5,000 nucleotides of DNA from Campylobacterales bacterium (GTDB lineage Bacteria; Campylobacterota; Campylobacteria; Campylobacterales; Arcobacteraceae), in contig JAIELU010000060.1 of assembly GCA_019752775.1 (NCBI GenBank), forward strand, positions 1 through 5,000, read 5' to 3'. Numbering within the stretch: the first letter of the stretch is position 1; the number at the start of each line of letters is the position of its first letter. Position numbers and translations under genes: made by a program. The notes under the pieces are model-generated. The model saw only the letters and a program-made list of their open reading frames with translations, had not been told where the DNA came from and searched no databases. This document shows, piece by piece, positions 1 to 5,000 of this stretch.

Positions 1-401
1 TTGATGGAAAAATAGCAAGAAAATATAATTTATCTACTCAATTTGGAATTCAACTTGATTCTTATGCAGATTTTTTATCATTTGTAATTGTTCCCGCAAT
101 GTTTATCTTTTTTGCAGTAATTGATACAAAAGAGCCATTTTTATTTATGCCTTTGGTTGTATTTGCTTTTGTTTATTATGTAATTTCAGGACTTAGAAGA
201 TTAATTCAATTTAATATAAATGCTGATGAAGGAAAAGTAGAAAAGTTTTTCACTGGTATTCCAACTCCATTGGGAGCAATTTTATTATGGGTTGTTTATT
301 TGATTTTTTTAACAGGATTTATATCAGAAACATTTGTTTTATTAATGATGATATTAATTGGTTATTTATTAAATTCAAAAATAAAAATACCTCATTTATA
401 A
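1..401 (+). CDS. pssA: CDP-diacylglycerol-serine O-phosphatidyltransferase (partial, 5' end outside window)
   Basis: Integral membrane enzyme expected to transfer phosphatidyl from CDP-diacylglycerol to L-serine, giving phosphatidylserine, the precursor of phosphatidylethanolamine. The reading frame is open from base 3 and gives 132 visible residues. It starts with the CDP-alcohol phosphotransferase signature: DG-x2-AR at visible residues 1-6, G15, D19 and D23, with spacing matching DGx2ARx8Gx3Dx3D exactly. The first Asp of the full motif, three residues earlier, lies outside the window. Hydrophobic membrane segments follow at about residues 24-40, 45-63, 80-98 and 105-119. The stretch RRLIQFN, then FFTGIPTPLGA, resembles the RLARFN and GLPxPxAA signatures of PssA rather than PgsA, which is why I favour serine as acceptor. 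The C-terminus (SKIKIPHL) ends compactly, so the whole protein may be about 170-180 residues. The ATG at 99 lies inside the conserved domain and is not the start. The next gene begins 8 bases downstream. Confidence 0.85.
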   Translation, partial: DGKIARKYNLSTQFGIQLDSYADFLSFVIVPAMFIFFAVIDTKEPFLFMPLVVFAFVYYVISGLRRLIQFNINADEGKVEKFFTGIPTPLGAILLWVVYLIFLTGFISETFVLLMMILIGYLLNSKIKIPHL

Positions 402-409
402 GTAAATAG

Positions 410-1330
410 ATGAATCAGGAAATTGTAACTATTGATTTAGGATCAAATTCATTTCGTGTTTTAAAATATGATTGTGAAAATCATAAAATTATTTCAGAAT
501 ATAATGAAGTTGTAGGTATGGCTGATGGTTTAGTAGATACTGGATTAATCTCAAAAGAAGCTATACAAAGAGTTATAGTTGCAATTTCACACTCTGTTGA
601 AGTTATTAAGTATAATCCACAAGATGCAATTTGTGTAACAACTGCTGCTATGAGAAATGCTTCAAATAGTAAAGAAATATTAGAATATCTAAGCCAAGAA
701 GCTAAAACAAATTTTTCTATTATTGATGGAAAAGAAGAAGCAAGACTTACTTTATTGGCTGTGAAATATGCTTTAAAAAGAGAAAAAATAAATTCAGATA
801 AGTTTGTTCTCTTGGATATTGGTGGAGGTTCTACCGAAATAATAATAAATACAAAGAATAGCTATAAAGCGCATAGTTTTGATTTTGGCATAGTTACTTT
901 GACTCAAAGATTCTTAAATCATAATGATTTGAAAAATGATTTAGAAAATAAAAAGTTAGAGATAAAACTTTTTTTAGATTCTTTAAATATAGATTTTAAA
1001 GATTATAGTTTTGTGGCAACTGCTGGAACACCCACAACAATAGCTGCTATAAAATTAGGACAAGATTTTTTTTCTTATGATAGAAATATTGTAAATGGAA
1101 CAATTGTAAATCTTGAAGATATGACAAATTGTTTAAATATTTTTAAGAATTCATCAAAAGAAGATATTGTAAAGCTTGTAGGTCGAGGAAGAGTTGATTT
1201 TATTGAAGTTGGTATTTATATTTATAAAATGATTTTTGAAGTTTTAGAAAAAGATGAATCAATAGTTTTGGATGATGGTTTAAGAGAAGGTGTTGCTATA
1301 AATTATTGTGAAACAAAGTGTAAAAATTAA
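410..1330 (+). CDS. Ppx/GppA family phosphatase (exopolyphosphatase / pppGpp phosphohydrolase)
   Basis: Member of the ASKHA-fold Ppx/GppA family, cytoplasmic enzymes that release phosphate from long-chain polyphosphate and/or convert pppGpp to ppGpp. Visible motifs in order: phosphate-1 loop IDLGSNSFR (residues 8-16), TTAAMRNA (77-84), DGKEEARL (106-113) with the likely catalytic Glu at 109 or 110, phosphate-2 loop DIGGGSTE (136-143), the ATAGTPTTIAA segment (203-213) and DGLREGV (289-295). At 306 residues it is the short form, like the two-domain Aquifex enzyme, without the C-terminal HD-type domain of E. coli Ppx (513 residues). Sequence alone does not separate polyphosphate from pppGpp activity, and Campylobacter carries more than one such paralog, so no symbol is given. 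The ATG at 410 is chosen because the phosphate-1 loop begins seven residues later, as in the family. It has no clear Shine-Dalgarno and lies 8 bases after the pssA stop, suggesting cotranscription and perhaps translational coupling. Its stop overlaps the convergent gene. Confidence 0.93.
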   Translation: MNQEIVTIDLGSNSFRVLKYDCENHKIISEYNEVVGMADGLVDTGLISKEAIQRVIVAISHSVEVIKYNPQDAICVTTAAMRNASNSKEILEYLSQEAKTNFSIIDGKEEARLTLLAVKYALKREKINSDKFVLLDIGGGSTEIIINTKNSYKAHSFDFGIVTLTQRFLNHNDLKNDLENKKLEIKLFLDSLNIDFKDYSFVATAGTPTTIAAIKLGQDFFSYDRNIVNGTIVNLEDMTNCLNIFKNSSKEDIVKLVGRGRVDFIEVGIYIYKMIFEVLEKDESIVLDDGLREGVAINYCETKCKN

Positions 1331-1352
1331 GATAATAATCTTACACTTTGTT
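1312..1352. terminator. Perfect 12-bp inverted repeat over the convergent gene ends (possible bidirectional terminator)
   Basis: Arms aacaaagtgtaa (1312-1323) and ttacactttgtt (1341-1352) are perfect reverse complements separated by 17 bases. A competing inner hairpin, taagat/atctta (1328-1333 and 1338-1343), lies in the loop region. The structure covers the last codons and the stops of both the ppx/gppA gene (+) and the flagellin-like gene (-). A transcript from either side would form the same stem, so a shared terminator or mRNA 3'-end stabiliser is plausible. No clean U-run follows on either strand, so it is not a textbook intrinsic terminator. Confidence 0.5.
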
Positions 1353-2121
1353 CTTGTATAATATTTGCTTGAGAAGCTGCTAAATATCCTATATTTGCGT
1401 TAACATTTGTTTTTGAAAAATCATTTGACTCTTTTCCAAAGTTTCTATCTTTGTTTATTGTATTTTCATTATATAAATCAACTTGTGCTTTTATAGTTTC
1501 TTTTGCACTAAACTCAAGTTTATTCCCAAATTCAGTAAAGTCATCATAAGTATTTTGTAATTGATTTGATGAAGTTCTAACTTTTGATGCAACTTGCTCT
1601 AAATCAGTAGAATTATTTAAATCACTATTATTTGATAATTCAAAAATTTCATTAGCATAAGTTGGTGTATTTGGTTTTTCAATAGAAAAATTAGCACTTT
1701 TTGTATTTATATCAATACTTTTTTTATCATCATAATAATCAGTAGCAATAATATTTTCTCTTTTAAATTTTGTTTCATAAGCAACTTGATTAAAATTTCT
1801 TAAATCTTCATTTATACTTTGTTTTAAGTCATTTTTATCTTCATAAGAGTTTGCATTTTCAAGTTTTGTTTGAACATTACCAAGATATTCTTGTTGTTTT
1901 TCAATAGAATTTTGAGCTATTTTAGTAATAGCAATTCCTTCATTTAATGATTGAACATTTAAAGATAATTCATCTCTTTTTTTATTGTACTCATTTATAT
2001 AAAGATTTGTACTATCTTCACTTATTTTATTTACAGATTTACTTGAACTAACTCTTTCAAGATTTAAAGAAGACGAGGGATTAAGAGTAGATATATTATT
2101 GCTTATACTATTAACATCCAT
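1327..2121 (-). CDS. Flagellin-like protein lacking the variable central domains (FlaC-like size)
   Basis: A divergent flagellin-family protein of 264 residues. The N-terminal part aligns by eye with flagellin D0/D1: LERVSSSKSVNKISEDSTNLYI (residues 21-42) matches the LERLSSGxxINsAxDDAxgLAI block, followed by SLNEGIAITKIAQNSIE (58-74) and a coiled-coil-like helix to about 125. The C-terminal part also fits: NFGKESNDFSKTNVNANIGYLAASQAN (227-253), then QSVRLLS at the end, resembles DYAxESANFSKxNxLAQ...AxAQAN...NVLRLL of Campylobacter flagellins. Only about 100 residues, rich in Asn, Ser and Asp, separate the two, so D2/D3 are absent. C. jejuni FlaC, a secreted non-filament flagellin homologue, has a similar size (about 249 residues). 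The segment before LERVSS is about ten residues shorter than in filament flagellins and contains a proline (P15). There is no Sec signal peptide; export through the flagellar apparatus is inferred. The start has a good Shine-Dalgarno. A minor flagellin or an unrelated secreted coiled-coil protein remain alternatives. Confidence 0.72.
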   Translation of the reverse strand: MDVNSISNNISTLNPSSSLNLERVSSSKSVNKISEDSTNLYINEYNKKRDELSLNVQSLNEGIAITKIAQNSIEKQQEYLGNVQTKLENANSYEDKNDLKQSINEDLRNFNQVAYETKFKRENIIATDYYDDKKSIDINTKSANFSIEKPNTPTYANEIFELSNNSDLNNSTDLEQVASKVRTSSNQLQNTYDDFTEFGNKLEFSAKETIKAQVDLYNENTINKDRNFGKESNDFSKTNVNANIGYLAASQANIIQEQSVRLLS

Positions 2122-2127
2122 ATTTCA

Positions 2128-2133
2128 CTCCTT
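2128..2133 (-). promoter_or_regulatory. Shine-Dalgarno AAGGAG of the flagellin-like gene
   Basis: The minus strand reads AAGGAG, then 6 bases, then ATG (2121-2119). It is the strongest ribosome binding site in the window; the other complete genes have weak ones. It fixes the start codon and suggests efficient translation. Confidence 0.8.
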
Positions 2134-2148
2134 TTTATAATTGCTTAT

Positions 2149-2154
2149 ATTATA
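2149..2154 (-). promoter_or_regulatory. Putative sigma-70 -10 box for the flagellin-like gene
   Basis: A perfect TATAAT on the minus strand in the context TTTAAG-TATAAT, 27 bases upstream of the ATG, with AT-rich DNA and no clear -35, as is usual in Campylobacterota. It lies in the 75-bp gap after ligA, so the gene can be expressed independently of ligA. I see no sigma-28 (CGAT-type) or sigma-54 (GG-N10-GC) promoter here, the classes that drive most flagellin genes in this group. Confidence 0.5.
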
Positions 2155-2196
2155 CTTAAATTTTGTTGAATTATCTCTAAAAATAAAATTATTTTT

Positions 2197-4143
2197 TTAA
2201 AACATTTTATTCATTTCATTTTCTGTTAAAACTGGAACATTTAGTTCTATTGCTTTATCATATTTACTTCCAGCATCTTCTCCATAAATGACAAAATCAG
2301 TCTTTTTAGATACTGATGAACTAATTTTTGCACCTAAAAGTTCTAACTTTTTCTTTATGTCTCCACGGCTTACACTCATAGTTCCTGTTAGAACTATTGT
2401 TTTGTTTTTAAAATTATTTTCTTCAACTTCAACTTTTTCTTCAACTGTTGGATTAATTATTTCAAAAAGTTTTAAAACCAACTCTTTATTTACTCTCATA
2501 AATTCACAAAAAGAGTTTGCCATTTGTTCACCAATTCCATCAAGATTAATAAGCTCTTCAAACGATATATCAACAACTTTTAAACCAAATTCCAAACAAA
2601 TCTGTTTTGAGGCTACTTCTCCAATATGTTCAATTCCTAAAGCATTTATAATTCTATGAAGTGCAGTTTTTTTTGTATTTTCAATAGCATTTAAAAGATT
2701 ATTTATTTTTTTTTCTTTAAAGCCATCAAGATTTTCTAAGTCTTCGTATTTTAAAGAGTATAAATCCAAAATATCATATATCTTTTTTTCATTGACTAAA
2801 GTTTCTACTATTTTATTTCCAAGTCCATCTATGTTCATACAATTTTTACTTGCAAAATATATTATAGAATTTACGACTCGACTTGGACAATCAAGATTTT
2901 GACACTTAATTAAAGCTCCCTCATCAAGAAGTTCGCTATTACAATCTGGGCAAAAAGTAGGGCGGAAAATCTCTAATTGAGTTCCATCTCTTCTTTCCAT
3001 GAATACTTTTGTGATTTTAGGAATAACATCTCCACTTCTTATAATAATTACTTCATCATTGATTCTTAAATCTTTTCGTGCTATTTCATCAAAGTTGTGT
3101 AAACTGGCTCTTTCAACAACAACTCCCTCAATATCAGTTGGCTCTACAACAGCTACAGGTGTAATAACTCCCGTTCGTCCAACTTGTAAAATAATATCCT
3201 TGATTTTAGTGGTTTTTTCTAAGGCTGGAAATTTATAGGCACATGACCATCGTGGAAATTTCACAGTGTAACCTAACTCATCTTGAGTTTCTATGTCATC
3301 TATTTTTACAACCATTCCATCAAGCATCATTTCTATTTCATCTCTTACTTTTATGATTTCATGGTAAAGTTTTTCAATTCCCTCTACCCTTGAAGTTATG
3401 GTTTGCATTGGCGGTTTTACAAATCCTAAAGAGTAAATATATTCCATCATTTCTGAGTATTTTGTAAAATCTAAAGAGTTAAGTCCAACTCCCCAAACAT
3501 TAAAAAATAGTTTTCTTTTTGCTGTAATATTTGGATCTAGCTGTCTTAAACTTCCAGCCGCTGCGTTTCTTGGATTTGCAAAAACTTGCTCATTATTTTT
3601 GATTCTTTCTTCATTTATTTTTTCAAAATCAGCTTTTTTAATAACTATTTCACCTCTGATTTCAATCAAAGATTTTTCGGCTATTTGTAAAGGAATAGAG
3701 TGGATAGTTTTAACATTATTTGTAACATCTTCTCCAATACTTCCATCACCCCTTGAAATTGCTTGTTTTAAAATCCCATTTTCATAAATAAGATTTAATG
3801 ATGCTCCATCGAATTTTGGTTGACAAAAAAACTCTAATTTTGTATTTATTTTATTTGCTCTTTTTATCCAATCTTCTAGTTCAATAGTGTTAAATACATC
3901 TTCTTGTGACCACATACGAGATAAATGAGAGGCTTTTTCAAAACCATCAAGAATAAAGCCTCCAACTCTTTTATTTGGAGAATTAGGATGACTTAATGAT
4001 GGATTTTCACTTTCATATGCCAAACAAATTCTTGCTAATTTATCATATTCTTCATCGCTTGCAATTGGATTATCATAAACATAATATGCTTTTGCCCAAG
4101 ATATTAATTTTTCTATATTTAAATCATATTCATTTTTAGTCAT
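2197..4143 (-). CDS. ligA: NAD+-dependent DNA ligase LigA
   Basis: Essential replication and repair enzyme that seals nicks using NAD+, via a ligase-adenylate intermediate. All domains are present in 648 residues, a normal length for Campylobacterota. Domain Ia, which binds the NMN half, has YYVYDNPIASDEEYD (20-34). The nucleotidyltransferase has PKFDG (109-113) with adenylated Lys110, EIRGE (161-165, Glu165), DGMVVKID (275-282, Lys280) and the KFPA motif with Lys304. An OB fold follows, including the VGRTGVITPVAV and IRSGDVIPKI stretches. A zinc finger uses Cys398, Cys401, Cys414 and Cys419. Helix-hairpin-helix repeats span about 430-550 (NIDGLG, LDGF, ALGIEHIGEVA, LDGIGEQ). A BRCT domain runs from about 577 to the end (KTIVLTGTMS). 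One oddity is Gln108 where the family has Glu two residues before the lysine (see findings). The start fits domain Ia; its ribosome binding site is weak (GAG then five A). It is transcribed divergently from the membrane protein gene at 4249. Confidence 0.98.
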   Translation of the reverse strand: MTKNEYDLNIEKLISWAKAYYVYDNPIASDEEYDKLARICLAYESENPSLSHPNSPNKRVGGFILDGFEKASHLSRMWSQEDVFNTIELEDWIKRANKINTKLEFFCQPKFDGASLNLIYENGILKQAISRGDGSIGEDVTNNVKTIHSIPLQIAEKSLIEIRGEIVIKKADFEKINEERIKNNEQVFANPRNAAAGSLRQLDPNITAKRKLFFNVWGVGLNSLDFTKYSEMMEYIYSLGFVKPPMQTITSRVEGIEKLYHEIIKVRDEIEMMLDGMVVKIDDIETQDELGYTVKFPRWSCAYKFPALEKTTKIKDIILQVGRTGVITPVAVVEPTDIEGVVVERASLHNFDEIARKDLRINDEVIIIRSGDVIPKITKVFMERRDGTQLEIFRPTFCPDCNSELLDEGALIKCQNLDCPSRVVNSIIYFASKNCMNIDGLGNKIVETLVNEKKIYDILDLYSLKYEDLENLDGFKEKKINNLLNAIENTKKTALHRIINALGIEHIGEVASKQICLEFGLKVVDISFEELINLDGIGEQMANSFCEFMRVNKELVLKLFEIINPTVEEKVEVEENNFKNKTIVLTGTMSVSRGDIKKKLELLGAKISSSVSKKTDFVIYGEDAGSKYDKAIELNVPVLTENEMNKMF

Positions 4144-4173
4144 TTTTTCTCATTATTAAAAGTTTTTGTAGCA

Positions 4174-4179
4174 ATTATA
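4174..4179 (-). promoter_or_regulatory. Putative -10 box for ligA
   Basis: Perfect TATAAT on the minus strand in the context TTAAG-TATAATTGC, 30 bases upstream of the ligA ATG. That would give a leader of roughly 20-25 bases. There is no recognisable -35. The same TAAGTATAAT core occurs at the flagellin-like promoter. Confidence 0.5.
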
Positions 4180-4211
4180 CTTAATAGATTTAGTATAAAA
4201 GATAAATAAGT

Positions 4212-4217
4212 TATAAT
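4212..4217 (+). promoter_or_regulatory. Putative -10 box for the small membrane protein gene
   Basis: Perfect TATAAT on the plus strand in the context TAAG-T-TATAATTG, 31 bases upstream of the ATG at 4249. It lies back to back with the ligA -10 box (32 bp between the two hexamers), so the upstream regions overlap and the two genes may compete for polymerase or share regulation. Between the box and the gene there is a modest ribosome binding site, AAAGAG (4238-4243), five bases before the ATG. Confidence 0.5.
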
Positions 4218-4248
4218 TGATACTTTAATATTAAAATAAAGAGTTTAG

Positions 4249-4596
4249 ATGAGTTATTTAGATATTTGTATCTCTGGTTGGAATTTAAATGCTTTAATGT
4301 TTGTTGTTAATCTTTTAATTGCAATTAAAACAATTTCAACACAAGATAAAAGTAGGTTGTATGAAGAAAGTTTAGCTTTAAAAGAGCTAAAAGATGAGTT
4401 GGAAAAATATTATCCTAATAGGATTTATTCAACAATTATTAGTTATTTAGTGCCTTTTACAGCATTTTTTAGAATGGGATATAGAATAATTGAAATCTAT
4501 TTTTTCTTTCAAAAGAATCAAGAAGCAAAGATGTTTGATTATATGGTATACAAATATTCTTGTGATATTCAAAAAGCAAAAAATAATCTAGAATAA
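4249..4596 (+). CDS. Small hypothetical membrane protein
   Basis: I do not recognise this 115-residue protein. It has a hydrophobic N-terminal segment at about residues 14-28 (ALMFVVNLLIAI), and a charged, probably helical segment at 32-55 rich in Glu, Lys and Leu. A longer hydrophobic stretch follows at about 58-88 (including IISYLVPFTAFF and IIEIYFFF), interrupted by Arg75, Arg79 and Glu82. The last 25 residues are polar. Two or three membrane passes are likely, or two passes plus an amphipathic helix. There is no cleavable signal peptide and no catalytic motif. The gene has its own -10 box and ribosome binding site, and base composition like its neighbours, so it looks genuine and native. 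It precedes the glutamate mutase subunit gene on the same strand with a 65-bp gap, but nothing in the protein links it to that pathway. Confidence 0.75.
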   Translation: MSYLDICISGWNLNALMFVVNLLIAIKTISTQDKSRLYEESLALKELKDELEKYYPNRIYSTIISYLVPFTAFFRMGYRIIEIYFFFQKNQEAKMFDYMVYKYSCDIQKAKNNLE

Positions 4597-4606
4597 AATT
4601 ATTTTT
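4579..4606 (+). terminator. AT-only hairpin at the end of the small membrane protein gene (weak terminator candidate)
   Basis: Arms aaaaataat (4579-4587) and attattttt (4598-4606) are perfect complements around a 10-base loop that contains most of the stop codon region. The RNA would end in five U residues. The stem has no G-C pair, so it is thermodynamically weak, and such repeats arise easily in AT-rich DNA. It could partly separate this gene from the mutase gene. Confidence 0.25.
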
Positions 4607-4619
4607 ACTGAAATTCAGA

Positions 4620-4625
4620 TAAAAT
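4620..4625 (+). promoter_or_regulatory. Possible -10 box before the glutamate mutase S gene
   Basis: TAAAAT, 36 bases before the ATG at 4662, is preceded by a T-rich stretch (4602-4606) and directly by an 11-bp palindrome, ctgaaattcag (4608-4618), which could be an operator. It is a weaker match than the other three -10 boxes. Readthrough from the upstream gene is the alternative. Confidence 0.3.
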
Positions 4626-4661
4626 TTATGTGCAAAAACATTAAAATATTAGGTAGAAGAT

Positions 4662-5000
4662 ATGAAAGTAGTTATAGGCGTAGTTGGTAACGATATACAT
4701 GTAGTTGCAAATAGACTTATTGATATATCATTACAAGCAAGAGGGTTTGAAGTATTTAATCTTGGTGTTAATACATACCTTGAAGAGTTTATTGATGCAG
4801 TAATTGAAACAAATGCTGATGTTTTACTTATTTCTTCATTAAATGGTGAAGCTGAGGGTTGGTGTAGAGAATTGCCTATTTTAAAATCAAAATATAAAAA
4901 TTTAAAAAATGTTGTTTTTATGTTAGGTGGAAATTTAGCAGTAGGTGAAGGCGATGCTAGTATAATCGTACCAAAATTCAAAAACTATGGATTTGATTTG
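4662..5000 (+). CDS. glmS: Methylaspartate mutase (glutamate mutase) S subunit, cobalamin-binding (partial, 3' end outside window)
   Basis: Small subunit of adenosylcobalamin-dependent glutamate mutase, which interconverts L-glutamate and (2S,3S)-3-methylaspartate with the large E subunit. The 113 visible residues are most of a protein of about 137. The Rossmann-like B12 domain is clear: VVIGVVGNDIHVVANRLID carries the DxHxxG-type motif (Asp11, His13), with His13 expected to replace dimethylbenzimidazole as lower cobalt ligand. Then come GFEVFNLGV (28-36), the SSL motif at 58-60 followed by NGEAEG, and MLGGNLAVG (87-95), matching the LSSLYGQGE and YVGGNIVVG blocks of the clostridial subunit. 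Position 16 is Ala instead of the usual Gly. The ATG at 4662 places the first beta strand at the N-terminus as in the family; a purine-rich stretch (AGGTAGAAGA, 4651-4660) provides ribosome binding. The mutL/glmE genes expected next would lie beyond the edge. The symbol glmS here means mutase subunit S (also mutS), not glucosamine-6-phosphate synthase. Confidence 0.88.
   Translation, partial: MKVVIGVVGNDIHVVANRLIDISLQARGFEVFNLGVNTYLEEFIDAVIETNADVLLISSLNGEAEGWCRELPILKSKYKNLKNVVFMLGGNLAVGEGDASIIVPKFKNYGFDL

Noticed and set aside
99..401. ATG at 99 as the start of a separate 100-residue protein
   Set aside because: The same frame is open back to base 3 and carries the CDP-alcohol phosphotransferase motif upstream of this ATG, so it is an internal methionine of a gene starting outside the window.
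2141..2146. TTGCTT on the plus strand as a sigma-54 -12 element
   Set aside because: There is no GG at the required distance upstream, and it faces away from the flagellin-like gene, into the ligA 3' end.
2179..2196. AT-only hairpin aaaaata/tattttt just after the ligA stop as a terminator
   Set aside because: The 7-bp stem contains no G-C pair, and such repeats are expected by chance in DNA this AT-rich. The 15-base match to 4592-4606 is also explained by composition.
2288..3787. Plus-strand open frames opposite ligA (2288-2659, 2999-3238, 3599-3787)
   Set aside because: They are antisense to conserved LigA domains, have low-complexity Ser/Ile/Phe-rich products, and lack ribosome binding sites.
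4649..4981. Minus-strand open frame of 110 residues
   Set aside because: It is antisense to the clearly recognisable mutase S subunit, and its product is composition-driven with no motif.
1..5000. CRISPR array, mobile element, tRNA/rRNA, phage or defence cassette
   Set aside because: I looked on both strands for regularly spaced repeats, transposase motifs, terminal inverted repeats and RNA gene features and found none; the window is densely filled with ordinary genes.

Overview
The window is a low-GC stretch of a bacterial chromosome. The gene content points to Campylobacterota, most likely an Arcobacter-type organism. The clues are a LigA of the Campylobacter/Helicobacter kind, a short Ppx/GppA without an HD domain, a compact phosphatidylserine synthase, a FlaC-sized flagellin-like protein, and TATAAT-only promoters in AT-rich DNA. 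This assignment is inferred from protein character and base composition; no database was searched.

Layout from left to right. Positions 1-401 (+) hold the 3' part of a CDP-alcohol phosphatidyltransferase, read as PssA and cut by the window edge. Eight bases later a Ppx/GppA phosphatase follows on the same strand (410-1330), probably in the same transcript. Its stop overlaps the stop of a convergent flagellin-like gene (1327-2121, -), and a perfect 12-bp inverted repeat spans the two gene ends. Next on the minus strand is a complete NAD+-dependent DNA ligase, ligA (2197-4143). A 105-bp divergent promoter region separates ligA from a small unrecognised membrane protein gene (4249-4596, +). After a 65-bp gap comes the 5' part of the small cobalamin-binding subunit of glutamate mutase (methylaspartate mutase subunit S), which runs off the right edge.

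Most of this is housekeeping: phospholipid synthesis, polyphosphate/(p)ppGpp metabolism, DNA replication and repair, and the start of a B12-dependent glutamate catabolism locus. I see no CRISPR array, insertion sequence, prophage, tRNA or rRNA, and no defence-type cassette. The points that merit a second look are the flagellin-like protein, which has terminal flagellin domains but little in between and an altered N-terminal D0; a Gln in place of the expected Glu next to the ligase nucleotidylation lysine; an Ala in place of the last Gly of the DxHxxG cobalamin motif; the palindromic overlapping ends of ppx and the flagellin-like gene; and three promoters sharing a TAAG(T)TATAAT core, two of them back to back. 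No intergenic stretch exceeds 300 bases.
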